From CAVPDA01 sp963702495 (GTDB lineage: Bacteria; Pseudomonadota; Gammaproteobacteria; Burkholderiales; Rhodocyclaceae): 64,000 nucleotides of DNA. The position numbers and the translations under genes are program-made. Each line of letters begins with the position of its first letter. Position 1 is the first letter of the stretch. The stretch lies in assembly GCA_963702495.1 (NCBI GenBank), contig CAVPDA010000018.1, forward strand, positions 124,001 through 188,000. The letters run 5' to 3'. Under the pieces are notes generated by a model. It searched no databases. It had not been told where the DNA came from and saw only the letters and a program-made list of their open reading frames with translations. This document shows, piece after piece, positions 26,947-36,543 of this stretch.

Positions 26947-28110
26947 TCACGTCGTTTCGGCGAAGAGTTCGCGCCCGATCAGCATACGGCGAATCTCAGA
27001 GGTGCCGGCGCCGATTTCATAGAGCTTCGCATCGCGCCACAGGCGGCCGGTGGGATATTCGTTGACGTAGCCGTTGCCTCCCAGCGCCTGAATCGCCTCG
27101 CCCGCCATCCAGGTCGCCTTCTCGGCCGCGTAGAGTATGGCGCCAGCGGCGTCCTTGCGCGTGGTCTGGCCGCGGTCGCAGGCGCGGGCCACGGCATAGA
27201 CATAGGCGCGGCAGGCGGAAAATGTGGTGTACATGTCCGCCAGTTTGCCCTGCATCAACTGGAATTCGCCGATCGGCTGGCCGAACTGTTTGCGCTCGTG
27301 GACATAGGGTACGACGACGTCCAGGCAGGCGGCCATGATGCCGAGCGGACCGCCCGCCAGCACGGCGCGCTCGTAGTCGAGTCCGCTCATCAGCACCCGC
27401 ACACCGCCGCCGACCTGCCCGAGCACGTTGTCCGCGGGCACCTCGCAGTCCTGGAACACCAGTTCGCAGGTGTTGGAGCCGCGCATGCCCAGCTTGTCCA
27501 GTTTCTGCGCCGTAGAGAAACCTTTGAAACCGTTCTCGACCAGGAAGGCGGTGATTCCCTTGGGACCGGCGCTCATGTCGGTCTTGGCATAGACCACCAG
27601 GGTGTTGGCTTCGGGGCCATTGGTGATCCACATCTTGTTGCCGTTGAGAAGATAGCGGTCGCCCTTGCGATCGGCGCGCAGGCGCATGCTGACGACATCG
27701 GAGCCGGAGCCCGGCTCGGACATGGCGAGCGCCCCTACCTGCTCGCCGGAGATCAATCCGGGCAGGTACCTGCCCTTCTGCACCGCGTTGCCGTTGCGGC
27801 GGATCTGATTCACGCACAGGTTGGAGTGGGCACCGTAGGACAGTCCGACGGCGGCGGAAGCGCGAGAGATCTCCTCCATCGCCACGACATGGGCGAGATA
27901 GCCCATGCCGGTGCCGCCGTATTGCTCCTCCACCGTGATGCCGAGCAGGCCGAGTCCGCCGAACTTGCGCCACAGATCGACCGGGAAGACGTTCGCCCGG
28001 TCGATGTCGGCAGCGCGCGGCGCGATCTCCCTGTCGCAGAAGGCGCGTACCGTGTCGCGCAGCAGCCCGATTTCTTCACCGAGACCGAAGTCGAGGGTGG
28101 GATAGTCCAT
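26947..28110 (-). CDS. liuA: Isovaleryl-CoA dehydrogenase
   Basis: A 387-residue isovaleryl-CoA dehydrogenase, first oxidation after the branched-chain ketoacid step in leucine breakdown. Seen: LGITVEEQYGGTGMGYLAH, SYGAHSNLCVNQI, ALAMSEPGSGSDVVSM, WITNGPEANTLVVYAK, and QALGGNGYVNEYPTGRLWRD. The SYGAHSNLC segment and the LYEIGAGTSEIRRMLIGREL end are typical of IVD as opposed to butyryl-CoA dehydrogenase. ATG 28110 follows GGAG by five bases. Confidence 0.95.
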   Translation of the reverse strand: MDYPTLDFGLGEEIGLLRDTVRAFCDREIAPRAADIDRANVFPVDLWRKFGGLGLLGITVEEQYGGTGMGYLAHVVAMEEISRASAAVGLSYGAHSNLCVNQIRRNGNAVQKGRYLPGLISGEQVGALAMSEPGSGSDVVSMRLRADRKGDRYLLNGNKMWITNGPEANTLVVYAKTDMSAGPKGITAFLVENGFKGFSTAQKLDKLGMRGSNTCELVFQDCEVPADNVLGQVGGGVRVLMSGLDYERAVLAGGPLGIMAACLDVVVPYVHERKQFGQPIGEFQLMQGKLADMYTTFSACRAYVYAVARACDRGQTTRKDAAGAILYAAEKATWMAGEAIQALGGNGYVNEYPTGRLWRDAKLYEIGAGTSEIRRMLIGRELFAETT

Positions 28111-28214
28111 GGATACTCCGATCCGTTGCGATTGCGGTCATCGGTCGGCGGGTCGCCCGGGAAGACCCGGATCGAAACCCGATCTCCTGCCGGCGACCCG
28201 CTGTTCGAAGGTTC

Positions 28215-28676
28215 TCACTCGTCTGCCCGGCCATGCATGGTCATGAGCGTCTGCTGCATGGTGGCGCAGTGGGTTTCCCGTCCGCCCTTCACCACATAGA
28301 CTTCGGAACGGGAGATCACCAGGTTGCGCCCCGCCTTGAGCACATGTCCGTCGGCGAGCAACAGATCGCCGTCCCCCGGCGCCAGCAGGTTCATCTTGTA
28401 TTCCACGGTGAGCACCGAGGAGTCGGCGGGCATCAGGGTGTAGGCGGCGTACCCGCCGGCGGAATCGGCCACCATGCCGATCACGCCGCCGTGGAAAAAG
28501 CCGTGCTGCTGCGAGAGTTCAGGCTTGTAGGCAAGGCGGATTTCGCAACGGCCGGGGGCGACGACAGCGAGTTCCGCGCCGATCAGGGCCATCGCCTTCT
28601 GGCGCCCGAAACTCGCGCGTATGCGCTCGGCGAAAGCCGGATCGGGCGCCTCGAAGTGGCGGGCCGTCCGTGTCAC
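28215..28676 (-). CDS. PaaI-family acyl-CoA thioesterase
   Basis: A 153-residue hot-dog-fold protein. Seen: the family motif HGFFHGGVIGMVADSAGGYA, then LTVEYKMNLLAPGDG and GRNLVISRSEVYVV. PaaI-like thioesterases release CoA from small thioesters and prevent CoA depletion. The start is GTG 28676 with GGAAGGG immediately upstream. First gene of the leucine cluster, just downstream of the palindromic operator at 28731. Confidence 0.9.
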   Translation of the reverse strand: MTRTARHFEAPDPAFAERIRASFGRQKAMALIGAELAVVAPGRCEIRLAYKPELSQQHGFFHGGVIGMVADSAGGYAAYTLMPADSSVLTVEYKMNLLAPGDGDLLLADGHVLKAGRNLVISRSEVYVVKGGRETHCATMQQTLMTMHGRADE

Positions 28677-28730
28677 GCCCTTCCCCCCGTCCGCGCCGCG
28701 GGCACGACACTCCCTGGACCGCTGCCATCG

Positions 28731-28752
28731 TTTACGTTTACGTGAACGTCAA
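28731..28752. promoter_or_regulatory. 22-bp palindrome, likely LiuR operator
   Basis: Half-sites TTTACGTTTAC and GTGAACGTCAA; 9 of 11 positions pair. It resembles the TTTACG/CGTAAA-type sites reported for LiuR (MerR family) in beta- and gammaproteobacteria. It lies between the MerR-family gene (stop at 28768) and the GTG start of the thioesterase (28676), about 55 bases before the latter. It is therefore placed to control the whole downstream cluster. Confidence 0.75.
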
Positions 28753-28767
28753 CCATCAGCCGCAGCC

Positions 28768-29199
28768 TCAAGCCGCGTTGCGCGCGCCGCGCCCGGCATG
28801 CCGCAACGCCGCCTCGGGACCGCCCTTCTCCAGCAGGGCCCGGCACTGCTTCTCCAGGGCATAGATTTCGGACAACACCGCCTCGATATCCTCGCGCTGC
28901 TGTTCCAGGGCGGCCCTGCGCTTCGACAGGACAACCAGGAACTTGTAGATCTGGGCCGACTCGTCGCGCGCCGTGTCGTAGAGTTCGAGCAGTTCCTTGA
29001 TCTCCGCCAGCGCCAGGCCCAGCCGCTTGCCGCGCAGGGTGAGCTTGAGGCGGGTGCGGTCGCGCTTGCCATAGACCCGCACCCGTCCGGCGCGCCGCGG
29101 CGACAACAGACCCTGATCCTCATAGAAGCGGATGGTGCGCGACGTGATGTTGAACTCCCGGGCGAGTTCGGTGATGGTGAAGGTCTGTTCCTCGGACAT
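28768..29199 (-). CDS. liuR: MerR-family regulator, LiuR/AtuR type
   Basis: A 143-residue MerR-family regulator. The N-terminal helix-turn-helix (TITELAREFNITSRTIRFYE, residues about 7-26) is followed by LLSPRRAGRVRVYG and a C-terminal coiled coil (QQREDIEAVLSEIYALEKQC). Known family members LiuR and AtuR govern leucine and acyclic-terpene degradation. ATG 29199 follows GGAG by six bases; ATG 29205 is also open. Context (cluster head plus operator) supports LiuR. Confidence 0.88.
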   Translation of the reverse strand: MSEEQTFTITELAREFNITSRTIRFYEDQGLLSPRRAGRVRVYGKRDRTRLKLTLRGKRLGLALAEIKELLELYDTARDESAQIYKFLVVLSKRRAALEQQREDIEAVLSEIYALEKQCRALLEKGGPEAALRHAGRGARNAA

Positions 29200-29350
29200 G
29201 GCCATCTCCACCGTCGCGTCCGTTCCATTACAATAGAAACTTTTATGGGCACCAGCGTCGCGCTGATAGGGCGCCCAAGTTAAGCAGATTTTGGCCGGCA
29301 TGGCAACGCAGCCGGCACTGCGCCACAGGCCCGAGGCACGTCAACCCGAC

Positions 29351-30382
29351 ATGACACGAGCGGCAGCACTGCATTACCCGATCGAACACGTGCCCACCGC
29401 CGGTACGGCGGTGGGGGTCGTGCCGGGTGTGCGCTGGATCCGCATGCCGCTGCCCTTTCAACTCGACCATATCAACCTCTGGCTGCTGCGGGACGGCGCA
29501 GGCTGGACGCTGGTGGACTCGGGCATCTCACTGGACGCGGTAAAACAGCACTGGGGCGAGATCTTCGACAGCGAGCTCGGCGGCGATCCGGTGAAGCGGC
29601 TGATCGTCACCCATTTCCATCCCGATCACCTCGGCCTCGCCAACTGGCTGGCGCAACGCCTCGACGTTCCGGTCGTCATGACCCAGGGCGAGTATCTGAT
29701 GGCGTGCGCCGTCTCGGAGCAGATCGCAGGATACGGCCTGCCGGCGATGCTCGCATTCTTCCGCAGGCATGGCCTGTCGGAGGAACGGCTCGACGCCCTG
29801 TCCCGCCGCGGCAACGCGTACAAGCGCGGCGTTCCGGCGCTGCCCCAGACCTATACCCGCGTCATGGACGGCGACGCCATTGCCATCGACGGCCGGGACT
29901 GGCGCGTGATGGTGGGTCACGGCCACTCGGCCGAGCATGCGGCGCTGTACTGCGAGAAGCTCGGCGTGCTCATCGCCGGCGACATGCTGCTGCCGCGCAT
30001 CTCCACCAACGTCAGCGTGATGGCCGCCAATCCCGACGCCGACTCGCTCGGACTGTTCCTGCGCTCCATCGAGCGCTATGCGCGGCTGCCGGCAGACACG
30101 CTGGTGCTGCCTTCCCACGGCCGGCCGTTCCGCGGCCTGCAGGCGCGGGTGGCACAGCTTGCGGCCCATCATCGGGAGCGCTGCGACGCCCTGCTGGCCG
30201 CCTGCGACGCGCCGAAGACGGCATGGGAACTGGCCCCCACGCTGTTTCCGCGGGAACTCGACACACACCAGACCATGTTTGCCATGGGTGAGGCGATCGC
30301 CCATCTGAATTACCTGGAACAGGCGCGCGAATTGAAAGGCGTCGAGGAGAACGGCGTCGTCCGTTACGTCAAGCTTCATTGA
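29351..30382 (+). CDS. MBL-fold metallo-hydrolase (second)
   Basis: A 343-residue metallo-beta-lactamase-fold protein with THFHPDHLGLANWL (HxHxDH motif), GHGHSAEHA, AGDMLLPRIS and a late LPSHGRP. The conserved WIRMPLPFQLDHINLWLL opens the fold. The C-terminal helical tail (LFPRELDTHQTMFAMGEAIAHL) recalls LACTB2-like hydrolases. The start is uncertain: ATG 29351 (MTRAAALHY) or ATG 29300. Divergent from liuR and 21 bp from phaC. Substrate unknown. Confidence 0.86.
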   Translation: MTRAAALHYPIEHVPTAGTAVGVVPGVRWIRMPLPFQLDHINLWLLRDGAGWTLVDSGISLDAVKQHWGEIFDSELGGDPVKRLIVTHFHPDHLGLANWLAQRLDVPVVMTQGEYLMACAVSEQIAGYGLPAMLAFFRRHGLSEERLDALSRRGNAYKRGVPALPQTYTRVMDGDAIAIDGRDWRVMVGHGHSAEHAALYCEKLGVLIAGDMLLPRISTNVSVMAANPDADSLGLFLRSIERYARLPADTLVLPSHGRPFRGLQARVAQLAAHHRERCDALLAACDAPKTAWELAPTLFPRELDTHQTMFAMGEAIAHLNYLEQARELKGVEENGVVRYVKLH

Positions 30383-30403
30383 ACCGACAAGGAGTGGAAT
30401 GTC

Positions 30404-32230
30404 ATGTCTGCACCCGCGCAAGAAGCTGCAAGACCCGAACTACCCGATGCCAAGGAAGTCGCCAAGACCTACGCCGAAGTGGCGCAACGCGCTTCCAAGC
30501 TGATCACCGAGCACATGCAGCGCCAGCTCAAGCGCGGCGTGTCCTCGCCCACCGACGAGTTGGGCATCGCCCAGGCCTTCATGGACATGATGGCCAAGCT
30601 GCTGGCGAACCCCTACAAACTGGCCCAGGCGCAGATGAACCTGGTATGGGATTACTTCTCCCTGTGGCAGCACTCCATGCTGCGCTTCATCGGTGTGGAA
30701 GGGACGCCGGTCGCCGCACCCGTCAAGGGCGACAATCGCTTCAAGGACGAGGAGTGGGAGGAGCACTTCCTGTTCGACTTCATCAAGCAGTCCTACCTCA
30801 TCTCGGCACGCCACATCCACGACGTGGTGAGCAACGTGAAGGGGCTCGACGACAACACGCAGAAGAAGGTCAATTTCTTCACGCGCCAGTATATCGATGC
30901 CCTCAGTCCCTCGAACTTCGCCCTCACCAATCCCGAGGTGTTCCGCGAAACCGTGAAGAGCCACGGCCAGAACCTGATCAAGGGCTTCAACAACCTGCTG
31001 CGCGACATCGAGGAAGGCGACGGCAGCCTGCGCATCAAGATGACCGACACCACCGCCTTCGAGATGGGCAGGAATGTCGCCACCACGCCGGGCAAGGTCG
31101 TTTTCCAGAACGAACTGATGCAACTGCTGCAGTTCACCCCCAGCACGAAGGAGGTGTTCAAACGGCCGGTGCTGATCTTTCCGCCGTGGATCAACAAGTA
31201 CTACATCATGGATCTGCGCGAGAAGAATTCCCTGATCAAATGGCTGGTCAACCAAGGGCATTCGGTGTTCGTCATCTCCTGGGTAAATCCGGACGAGAAA
31301 CTCGCCCAGGCTGGCTTCGACGAGTACCTGACCAAGGGAGCGCTGGCCGCCGTCAACAAGGTTTGCGAGCAGGCCGGCGTGAACGAGATGAACGCCGTCG
31401 GCTACTGCCTCGGCGGCACGCTGGTATCCACCACCCTGGCCTGGATGGCGGCGAAAAAGGACAAGCGCATCGCCTCCGGCACGTTCTTCACCACCATGAT
31501 CGATTTCTCCCAGCCGGGCGAACTGGGCGTGTTCATCGACGACAAGGCGATATCCGGCCTGGAGAAGAAGATGGCCGAGCGCGGCTATCTGGATGGCTCG
31601 GAAATGGCGGGCACTTTCAACATGCTGCGCGCCAACGACCTGATCTGGTCCTTCGTCGTCAACAACTACCTCATGGGCAAGGATCCCTTCCCCTTCGACC
31701 TGCTGTTCTGGAATTCCGATTCCACCCGCATGCCGGCGAAGATGCACAGCTTCTACCTGCGCAACTTCTATTTGAAGAATCTGCTCAAGGATCCGGGCGG
31801 GCTCGAGATTGCGGGTGTGCCGATGGATCTCACGAAGATCAGGGCACCCGCCTACTTCATCTCCACCATCGAGGATCACATCGCGCCCTGGAAGACCACC
31901 TACCTCGGCGCGCAACTGTTCAGCGGCCCGGTGCGCTTCGCGCTCGGCGGTTCGGGTCACATCGCCGGCATCATCAACCCGCCGGTCGCCAACAAATACG
32001 GCTATTGGATCAACCCGGCCACCAAGCTGCCGGCGGGCGCCGATGACTGGCTCGCCGGCGCGACCCAGAATCCCGGCTCGTGGTGGACCGACTGGCAGGA
32101 ATGGGTGACGCAGCAGAACGGCAACGAGAAGGTCCCCGCGCGCGACCCGAACAAGGGCAAGCTCAAGGTGCTGGAGGACGCGCCGGGGTCCTACGTCAAG
32201 TTCCGGCTCGACGCGCAGAAGAAGAAGTAG
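30404..32230 (+). CDS. phaC: Class I poly(3-hydroxyalkanoate) synthase PhaC
   Basis: A 608-residue PHA synthase that polymerises 3-hydroxybutyryl-CoA into granules. Seen: the PhaC N-terminal region, PPWINKYYIMDLREKNS, the lipase-like box GYCLGG with the catalytic Cys at residue 335, and IEDHIAPWKTTYLGA plus GGSGHIAGIINPP, carrying the catalytic Asp and His. Length fits class I (no phaE). ATG 30404 follows AAGGAG at 8 bases. A strong terminator follows. Neighbouring acetyl-CoA-yielding leucine breakdown could feed it. Confidence 0.97.
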   Translation: MSAPAQEAARPELPDAKEVAKTYAEVAQRASKLITEHMQRQLKRGVSSPTDELGIAQAFMDMMAKLLANPYKLAQAQMNLVWDYFSLWQHSMLRFIGVEGTPVAAPVKGDNRFKDEEWEEHFLFDFIKQSYLISARHIHDVVSNVKGLDDNTQKKVNFFTRQYIDALSPSNFALTNPEVFRETVKSHGQNLIKGFNNLLRDIEEGDGSLRIKMTDTTAFEMGRNVATTPGKVVFQNELMQLLQFTPSTKEVFKRPVLIFPPWINKYYIMDLREKNSLIKWLVNQGHSVFVISWVNPDEKLAQAGFDEYLTKGALAAVNKVCEQAGVNEMNAVGYCLGGTLVSTTLAWMAAKKDKRIASGTFFTTMIDFSQPGELGVFIDDKAISGLEKKMAERGYLDGSEMAGTFNMLRANDLIWSFVVNNYLMGKDPFPFDLLFWNSDSTRMPAKMHSFYLRNFYLKNLLKDPGGLEIAGVPMDLTKIRAPAYFISTIEDHIAPWKTTYLGAQLFSGPVRFALGGSGHIAGIINPPVANKYGYWINPATKLPAGADDWLAGATQNPGSWWTDWQEWVTQQNGNEKVPARDPNKGKLKVLEDAPGSYVKFRLDAQKKK

Positions 32231-32250
32231 GCGGTACGCGGCAAGTCTGG

Positions 32251-32277
32251 ACGGGGGCGGCTGCGCCCCCGTTTCTG
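32251..32277 (+). terminator. Rho-independent terminator of phaC
   Basis: A 9-bp perfect stem, ACGGGGGCG pairing with CGCCCCCGT, with a four-base loop (GCTG) and a T-rich tail (TTTCTGTT). Starts 21 bases after the phaC stop. Confidence 0.88.
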
Positions 32278-32280
32278 TTG

Positions 32281-32767
32281 GCCATCCGAAACCCGGAGCG
32301 CTGGCCGCCATCCTACGGTCAGGGCGCCGTCGCATGTCGTCATATCGAAGGCGAAGCCGCCGCTGGACGTCGCCAGTAATGGCCCCAGCAACGCGTTACT
32401 TGAATTCCGAGTTGCGGCTACCGACCCCTTGCGGCCACACGGCCGATGAGTCTGCACGCCAGACAGCTGCCATTCGATGCATCACTTCCACACAACAGCG
32501 CTGCCATGCGAGCGCCGTGTCGGCTGCCTTCGCCCCTAATCCTGAATTGGCGGAACGCGCCTGAGGAACCTTGGGCGTGCATCAGTGTCCGACAACTCAG
32601 CCGGTGAGCATGATGCCGAAGAGTGCAGGGCAACTTTGACAAGGACGCGTGGCGGCCATATCGCGTCGTCGCCCGTGCGCGACTACGCGACGCACGCATT
32701 GGAGAGTGCGTGGTCCGCTCTGGAGTGGACGATCAAGGGCTCCTTCCGGAGCTCTGAAGGAGGTCTA
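32281..32767. other. Intergenic stretch between phaC and the methyltransferase gene
   Basis: About 490 bases with no supported gene. Short open frames here have no ribosome site or recognisable motif. A run reading TGCGGCTACCGACCCCTTGC has the flavour of proteobacterial interspersed repeats, but no second copy was recognised in this window. A ribosome site (GGAGGT) for the next gene is at the end. Confidence 0.4.
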
Positions 32768-33580
32768 ATGGCTCAGAGCGACACGGTGTTCGCGGGGTCA
32801 ATACCGACGTTCTACGACAAGCTGATGGTCCCTCTGATCTTCGAGGCCTATGCCGACAACATGGCGGAACTGGTCGCTGAAACGTCGCCCGTCTCGGTGC
32901 TTGAAACGGCGGCCGGCAGCGGCGTGGTCACGCGAGCGCTTGCGCCTAAACTCAGCGTCGGAGCGCGCTACGTAGTGACCGACCTAAACCAGCCGATGCT
33001 TGAATATGCCGCTTCCCGCCAGGGGGCCGATGCGCGTATCGAATGGCGGCAGGCCGACGCGCTAGACCTGCCGTTCGAAGATGCCGCATTCGATGTCGTC
33101 TGCTGCCAGTTCGGCGTGATGTTTTTTCCCAGTCGAGTCGCTGGCTATGCCGAGGCGCGGCGCGTGCTTCGGGCGGGCGGACGCTTTGTCTTCAGCGTTT
33201 GGGACCGCATCGAGGAGAACGTCTTTGCCGACGACGTGACCAATGCTGTCGGCACAGTGTTTCCGCACGACCCTCCGCGATTCCTCGCCCGCACACCGCA
33301 CGGCTATCACAACATCGAACTGATCCGCGAGGAGTTGAGCCGCGCCGGGTTCGCCGACATCAGGATCACGACGCGCGAGGACGTGAGTCGCGCGCCATTG
33401 GCACGCCACGCTGCTATCGCGTATTGCCAGGGAACGCCGCTGCGAAACGAAATCGAGGCGCGCGACGCCACCCTGCTTCAACTCGCGACGGACCGCGCGA
33501 CGGCAGCAATCGCCAGCCGCCGCAGTGAAGGTCCCGTGGCCGGCAAGATTCAGGCACACGTGATCGTGGCAGTGGAATAG
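32768..33580 (+). CDS. Class I SAM-dependent methyltransferase
   Basis: A 270-residue UbiE/Methyltransf_11-type enzyme. Seen: the SAM-binding ETAAGSGVVTRALAP, VTDLNQPMLEYA, an acidic ADALDLPFEDAAFDVVCCQF, and the ARRVLRAGGRFVFSVW post-motif. ATG 32768 is preceded by a perfect GGAGGT. Substrate unknown: the fold is shared by quinone, small-molecule and lipid methyltransferases. Convergent with kup. Confidence 0.88.
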   Translation: MAQSDTVFAGSIPTFYDKLMVPLIFEAYADNMAELVAETSPVSVLETAAGSGVVTRALAPKLSVGARYVVTDLNQPMLEYAASRQGADARIEWRQADALDLPFEDAAFDVVCCQFGVMFFPSRVAGYAEARRVLRAGGRFVFSVWDRIEENVFADDVTNAVGTVFPHDPPRFLARTPHGYHNIELIREELSRAGFADIRITTREDVSRAPLARHAAIAYCQGTPLRNEIEARDATLLQLATDRATAAIASRRSEGPVAGKIQAHVIVAVE

Positions 33581-33789
33581 CTGAGTCACGGCGCAAGGCT
33601 GTTGCAAGCGCGATCAGCGTCTCGAGATAAAGGCGAGCATCTGGGGCGCGGTGCGCCTTCGCCGGCGCGCGCGGCTGAGGTGTCAAATCTGGCCTCCTGA
33701 GATGCTAGGAAGCCGCCAGTGGCCAGCGACTGGAACTGGCCGCGGACCGCCTTTCAGCCGATCGTCGCGGCACGGCGGAAAGCGGTCTT

Positions 33790-33816
33790 CCAGAGTCCCT
33801 TTCTTCGGGACTCTGG
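33790..33816. terminator. Perfect hairpin between convergent genes
   Basis: A 10-bp perfect stem, CCAGAGTCCC against GGGACTCTGG, with a 7-base loop. It lies 25 bases after the kup stop codon (on the minus strand) and 210 bases after the methyltransferase stop. No U-tract follows on either strand, so it may be a processing or weak termination site. Confidence 0.5.
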
Positions 33817-33840
33817 AACGTAGCGGTACGATCTTTCGCG

Positions 33841-35715
33841 TCAGATCTCGACCAGCGTACCCAACTCGACGACGCGCTCGGTGGGAATGCGGAAGTAGTC
33901 GGTGGCGCTCTGGGCGTTGCGCAGCATCCAGATGAAGTACATCTCCCGCCACAACGCCATCGGTGGTGCGAGCTTGGGGACGACGATCTCCCGGCTGAGA
34001 AAGAACGAGGTCCTGTTCAGGTCGAACGCGAGGCCCTTCTCGCCGCACGCCTCCAGCGCCTTGGGGATGTCGGGCTGCTCCATGAAGCCATAGCGAACGA
34101 ATACCCGGTAGAAGCCCTTGCCGAGATCGCTGATCTCGACCCGGTCGTTCTCTTCCACGTACGGCAACTCCGCGGACAGTACCGTGGCGAGCACGTTGCG
34201 GGCGTGCAGCACCTCATTGTGTTTGAGGTTGTGCAGCAGCGCCGATGGCGCACCCTCGGGCCGGGCGGTCAGGTACACGGCGGTGCCACTGACCCGCTGC
34301 GGCGGCTCCGTTTCGATCGAACGAACGAACTGGTCGAGGGGCATGGTCAGGTTGCCCATCTCCTGAAACAGGAGCTTCCGGCCCCGCCGCCAAGTCGTTA
34401 ACGTGGTGAAGGATGCGATCGCGATGACGATGGGGAACCAGCCACCCTGTAGCAGCTTGATCGCATTGGCGGAGAAGAAGGCGACATCCACCAGCAGCAG
34501 ACCGCCGAGCAGTGGCGCGGCCAGCCAGGGATGCCAGCGCCAGGCGAGGATCGCGACAAACGACACCAGGATCGTGTCGATCATCATCGTGCCGGTCACC
34601 GCGATCCCGTACGCCGCCGCCAGGTTGCTGGAGGACTGGAAACCGAAGACCAGCGCCATCACGGCCAGGTAGAGCGTCCAGTTGGTGAACGGAACGTAGA
34701 TCTGTCCGGCTGCCATGTGGGAGGTGTGGACGATCCTCATCCGCGGCAGGTAGCCGAGCTGTACGGCCTGCTGCGCCACCGAGAAGGCGCCCGAAATCAC
34801 CGCTTGTGAGGCGATTACCGTCGCCGCCGTCGCTAGTACCACCATCGGGATCAGCGCCCAGCCGGGCGCCAGCAGGTAGAACGGATTCTGGATCGCGGTC
34901 GGATCCTTGAGCAGGAGGGCCCCCTGACCGTAGTAGTTCAAGACCAGCGCCGGCAGCACCAGGCCGAACCAGGCGGCGCGAATCGGGAATTTACCGAAAT
35001 GACCCATGTCGGTGTACAGCGCCTCGCCGCCGGTCACCGAAAGGACGATCGCCCCGAGAGCGAGGAAGCTGTGCCAGGGATCGTGGATCAGGAACTCGGC
35101 GGCATACACGGGGTTGAGCGCGGCCAGCACGGCCGGCGCCTCCCAAACGCTGATCGCGCCCAGAACCGCGAGTACACCGAACCAGGCGCACATGATGGGT
35201 CCGAAAAATCGGCCGACGACGCCGGTGCCATGCCGTTGAATCCAGAACAGGGCAGTTAGGATGATCGCAGTGATCGGCAGCACATAGCCCTTGAGCTGCG
35301 GTGCGACCATATCCAGCCCCTCGACCGCGCTGAGTACCGAAATGGCTGGCGTGATCATGCTGTCGCCGTAGAACAGTGCGGCAGCAAAGATGCCAAGCAT
35401 GGTCACGAACCAGGTGGCGCGCGAGTTCCTGGTCAGTTCCGTCACGCGGGCCAGCAAGGCCAGGCTGCCGCCTTCACCGTGGTTGTCGGCGCGCATGATG
35501 ATGGCCACATACTTCACCGTGACCAGCGCCATGATGGTCCAGAAGATCAGCGACAACACGCCGAGGATGCGCGCCGGATCGACCATTATGGTGTGATGCC
35601 CGGCGAAGGTTTCTTTGAGGGCGTAGAGCGGGCTGGTGCCGATATCGCCGAAGACAACCCCGATCGCGCCGACGATCAGCGTGGACGAGCGGTTCTTGTT
35701 CTGATGCGCCGACAT
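33841..35715 (-). CDS. kup: Potassium uptake protein Kup
   Basis: A 624-residue KUP/HAK/KT potassium-proton symporter of the inner membrane. Seen: GAIGVVFGDIGTSPLYALKE at the N terminus, the SLALLARV segment, TPAISVLSAVEG, the GHFGKFPIRAAWF loop, and about 12 transmembrane segments with a C-terminal cytosolic domain. ATG 35715 follows AGGGAGGG by 8 bases; the frame is open upstream but gives an unlikely leader. Confidence 0.95.
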   Translation of the reverse strand: MSAHQNKNRSSTLIVGAIGVVFGDIGTSPLYALKETFAGHHTIMVDPARILGVLSLIFWTIMALVTVKYVAIIMRADNHGEGGSLALLARVTELTRNSRATWFVTMLGIFAAALFYGDSMITPAISVLSAVEGLDMVAPQLKGYVLPITAIILTALFWIQRHGTGVVGRFFGPIMCAWFGVLAVLGAISVWEAPAVLAALNPVYAAEFLIHDPWHSFLALGAIVLSVTGGEALYTDMGHFGKFPIRAAWFGLVLPALVLNYYGQGALLLKDPTAIQNPFYLLAPGWALIPMVVLATAATVIASQAVISGAFSVAQQAVQLGYLPRMRIVHTSHMAAGQIYVPFTNWTLYLAVMALVFGFQSSSNLAAAYGIAVTGTMMIDTILVSFVAILAWRWHPWLAAPLLGGLLLVDVAFFSANAIKLLQGGWFPIVIAIASFTTLTTWRRGRKLLFQEMGNLTMPLDQFVRSIETEPPQRVSGTAVYLTARPEGAPSALLHNLKHNEVLHARNVLATVLSAELPYVEENDRVEISDLGKGFYRVFVRYGFMEQPDIPKALEACGEKGLAFDLNRTSFFLSREIVVPKLAPPMALWREMYFIWMLRNAQSATDYFRIPTERVVELGTLVEI

Positions 35716-36054
35716 CGCCAAGCCCTCCCTTGGTCGGTCAGCCTGGTCGAAGCGAAGTCCGGTCTGCCGCGATGCAAGCTGCACCGAATGTTGCAGCGCA
35801 TCATAACGTTTGGGCGACGCCACATCAATGGGTAAGGGGTACGGCAACGGCACGGGGTCGAGCACAGTACGCTGGTCCTGGAGCGACGGCGCGCCGCATT
35901 GAGTTCGGCACAGCGTGACGCGTCCACTTGTCCCCGGCGGCCGCTGTTACCTGTAGTCGCTGGCAGGCGATGTGGCAACGAACGTATGCGCGAGTTCCGG
36001 CGGCGCCGATCTGCTTGCGCCGGACCAGCGAAGGAAATACCTGGCCCGGGCGCC

Positions 36055-36219
36055 GTGAACGGGAAGGGAAAGGTCCGTTTCTACGAACGCAAGGTGGACG
36101 ACGCCAACCGGTACCACGAGCAGGCCATCGAACTGGCAGGTGGTTCGTATCCGGCGGCCGAGCACGACCTGAACCTCGTCCGGTGGGTGAAGAGCGGGGC
36201 CGTCCCGTTCCCCGAGTAG
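36055..36219 (+). CDS. Short open frame, possible remnant
   Basis: A 54-codon open frame from GTG 36055 to TAG 36219 inside the roughly 830-base gap between kup and the next membrane gene. It reads GKVRFYERKVDDANRYHEQA, which is plausible protein-like sequence with mixed residues, but I do not recognise it and no clear ribosome site precedes it. The rest of 35716-36543 shows nothing beyond a possible promoter (TACACT) near 36502. Confidence 0.3.
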   Translation: MNGKGKVRFYERKVDDANRYHEQAIELAGGSYPAAEHDLNLVRWVKSGAVPFPE

Positions 36220-36543
36220 AGCGCTGCCCGACGGGTGCAGGCGGTGCTCGGTCTGGTGGCACTCGCCACGTCCGCGAAGCGATCCCTGCGCACGGTCCGC
36301 TTCCATCGACCTCGATTGAGGCGGCATTGCACAGGCACGCGCCGTACCGAGCGTAGCGCCTGAGGCTGTGGTGGAGCCGACGCATCTGCGCGTGACCCGA
36401 TGCGCCCAAGCGCTGCTGCTCGGGACGGCTTCCGCCGAAGCAGAAAGCCAGAGGGCTGGATCCGAGGCGGTGAGCACTCGGAGGTAGCAAAGCGGCGCGC
36501 TACACTGCGCTTTTCGAACAAACCGTTGCGCCGTCACGAGCCC

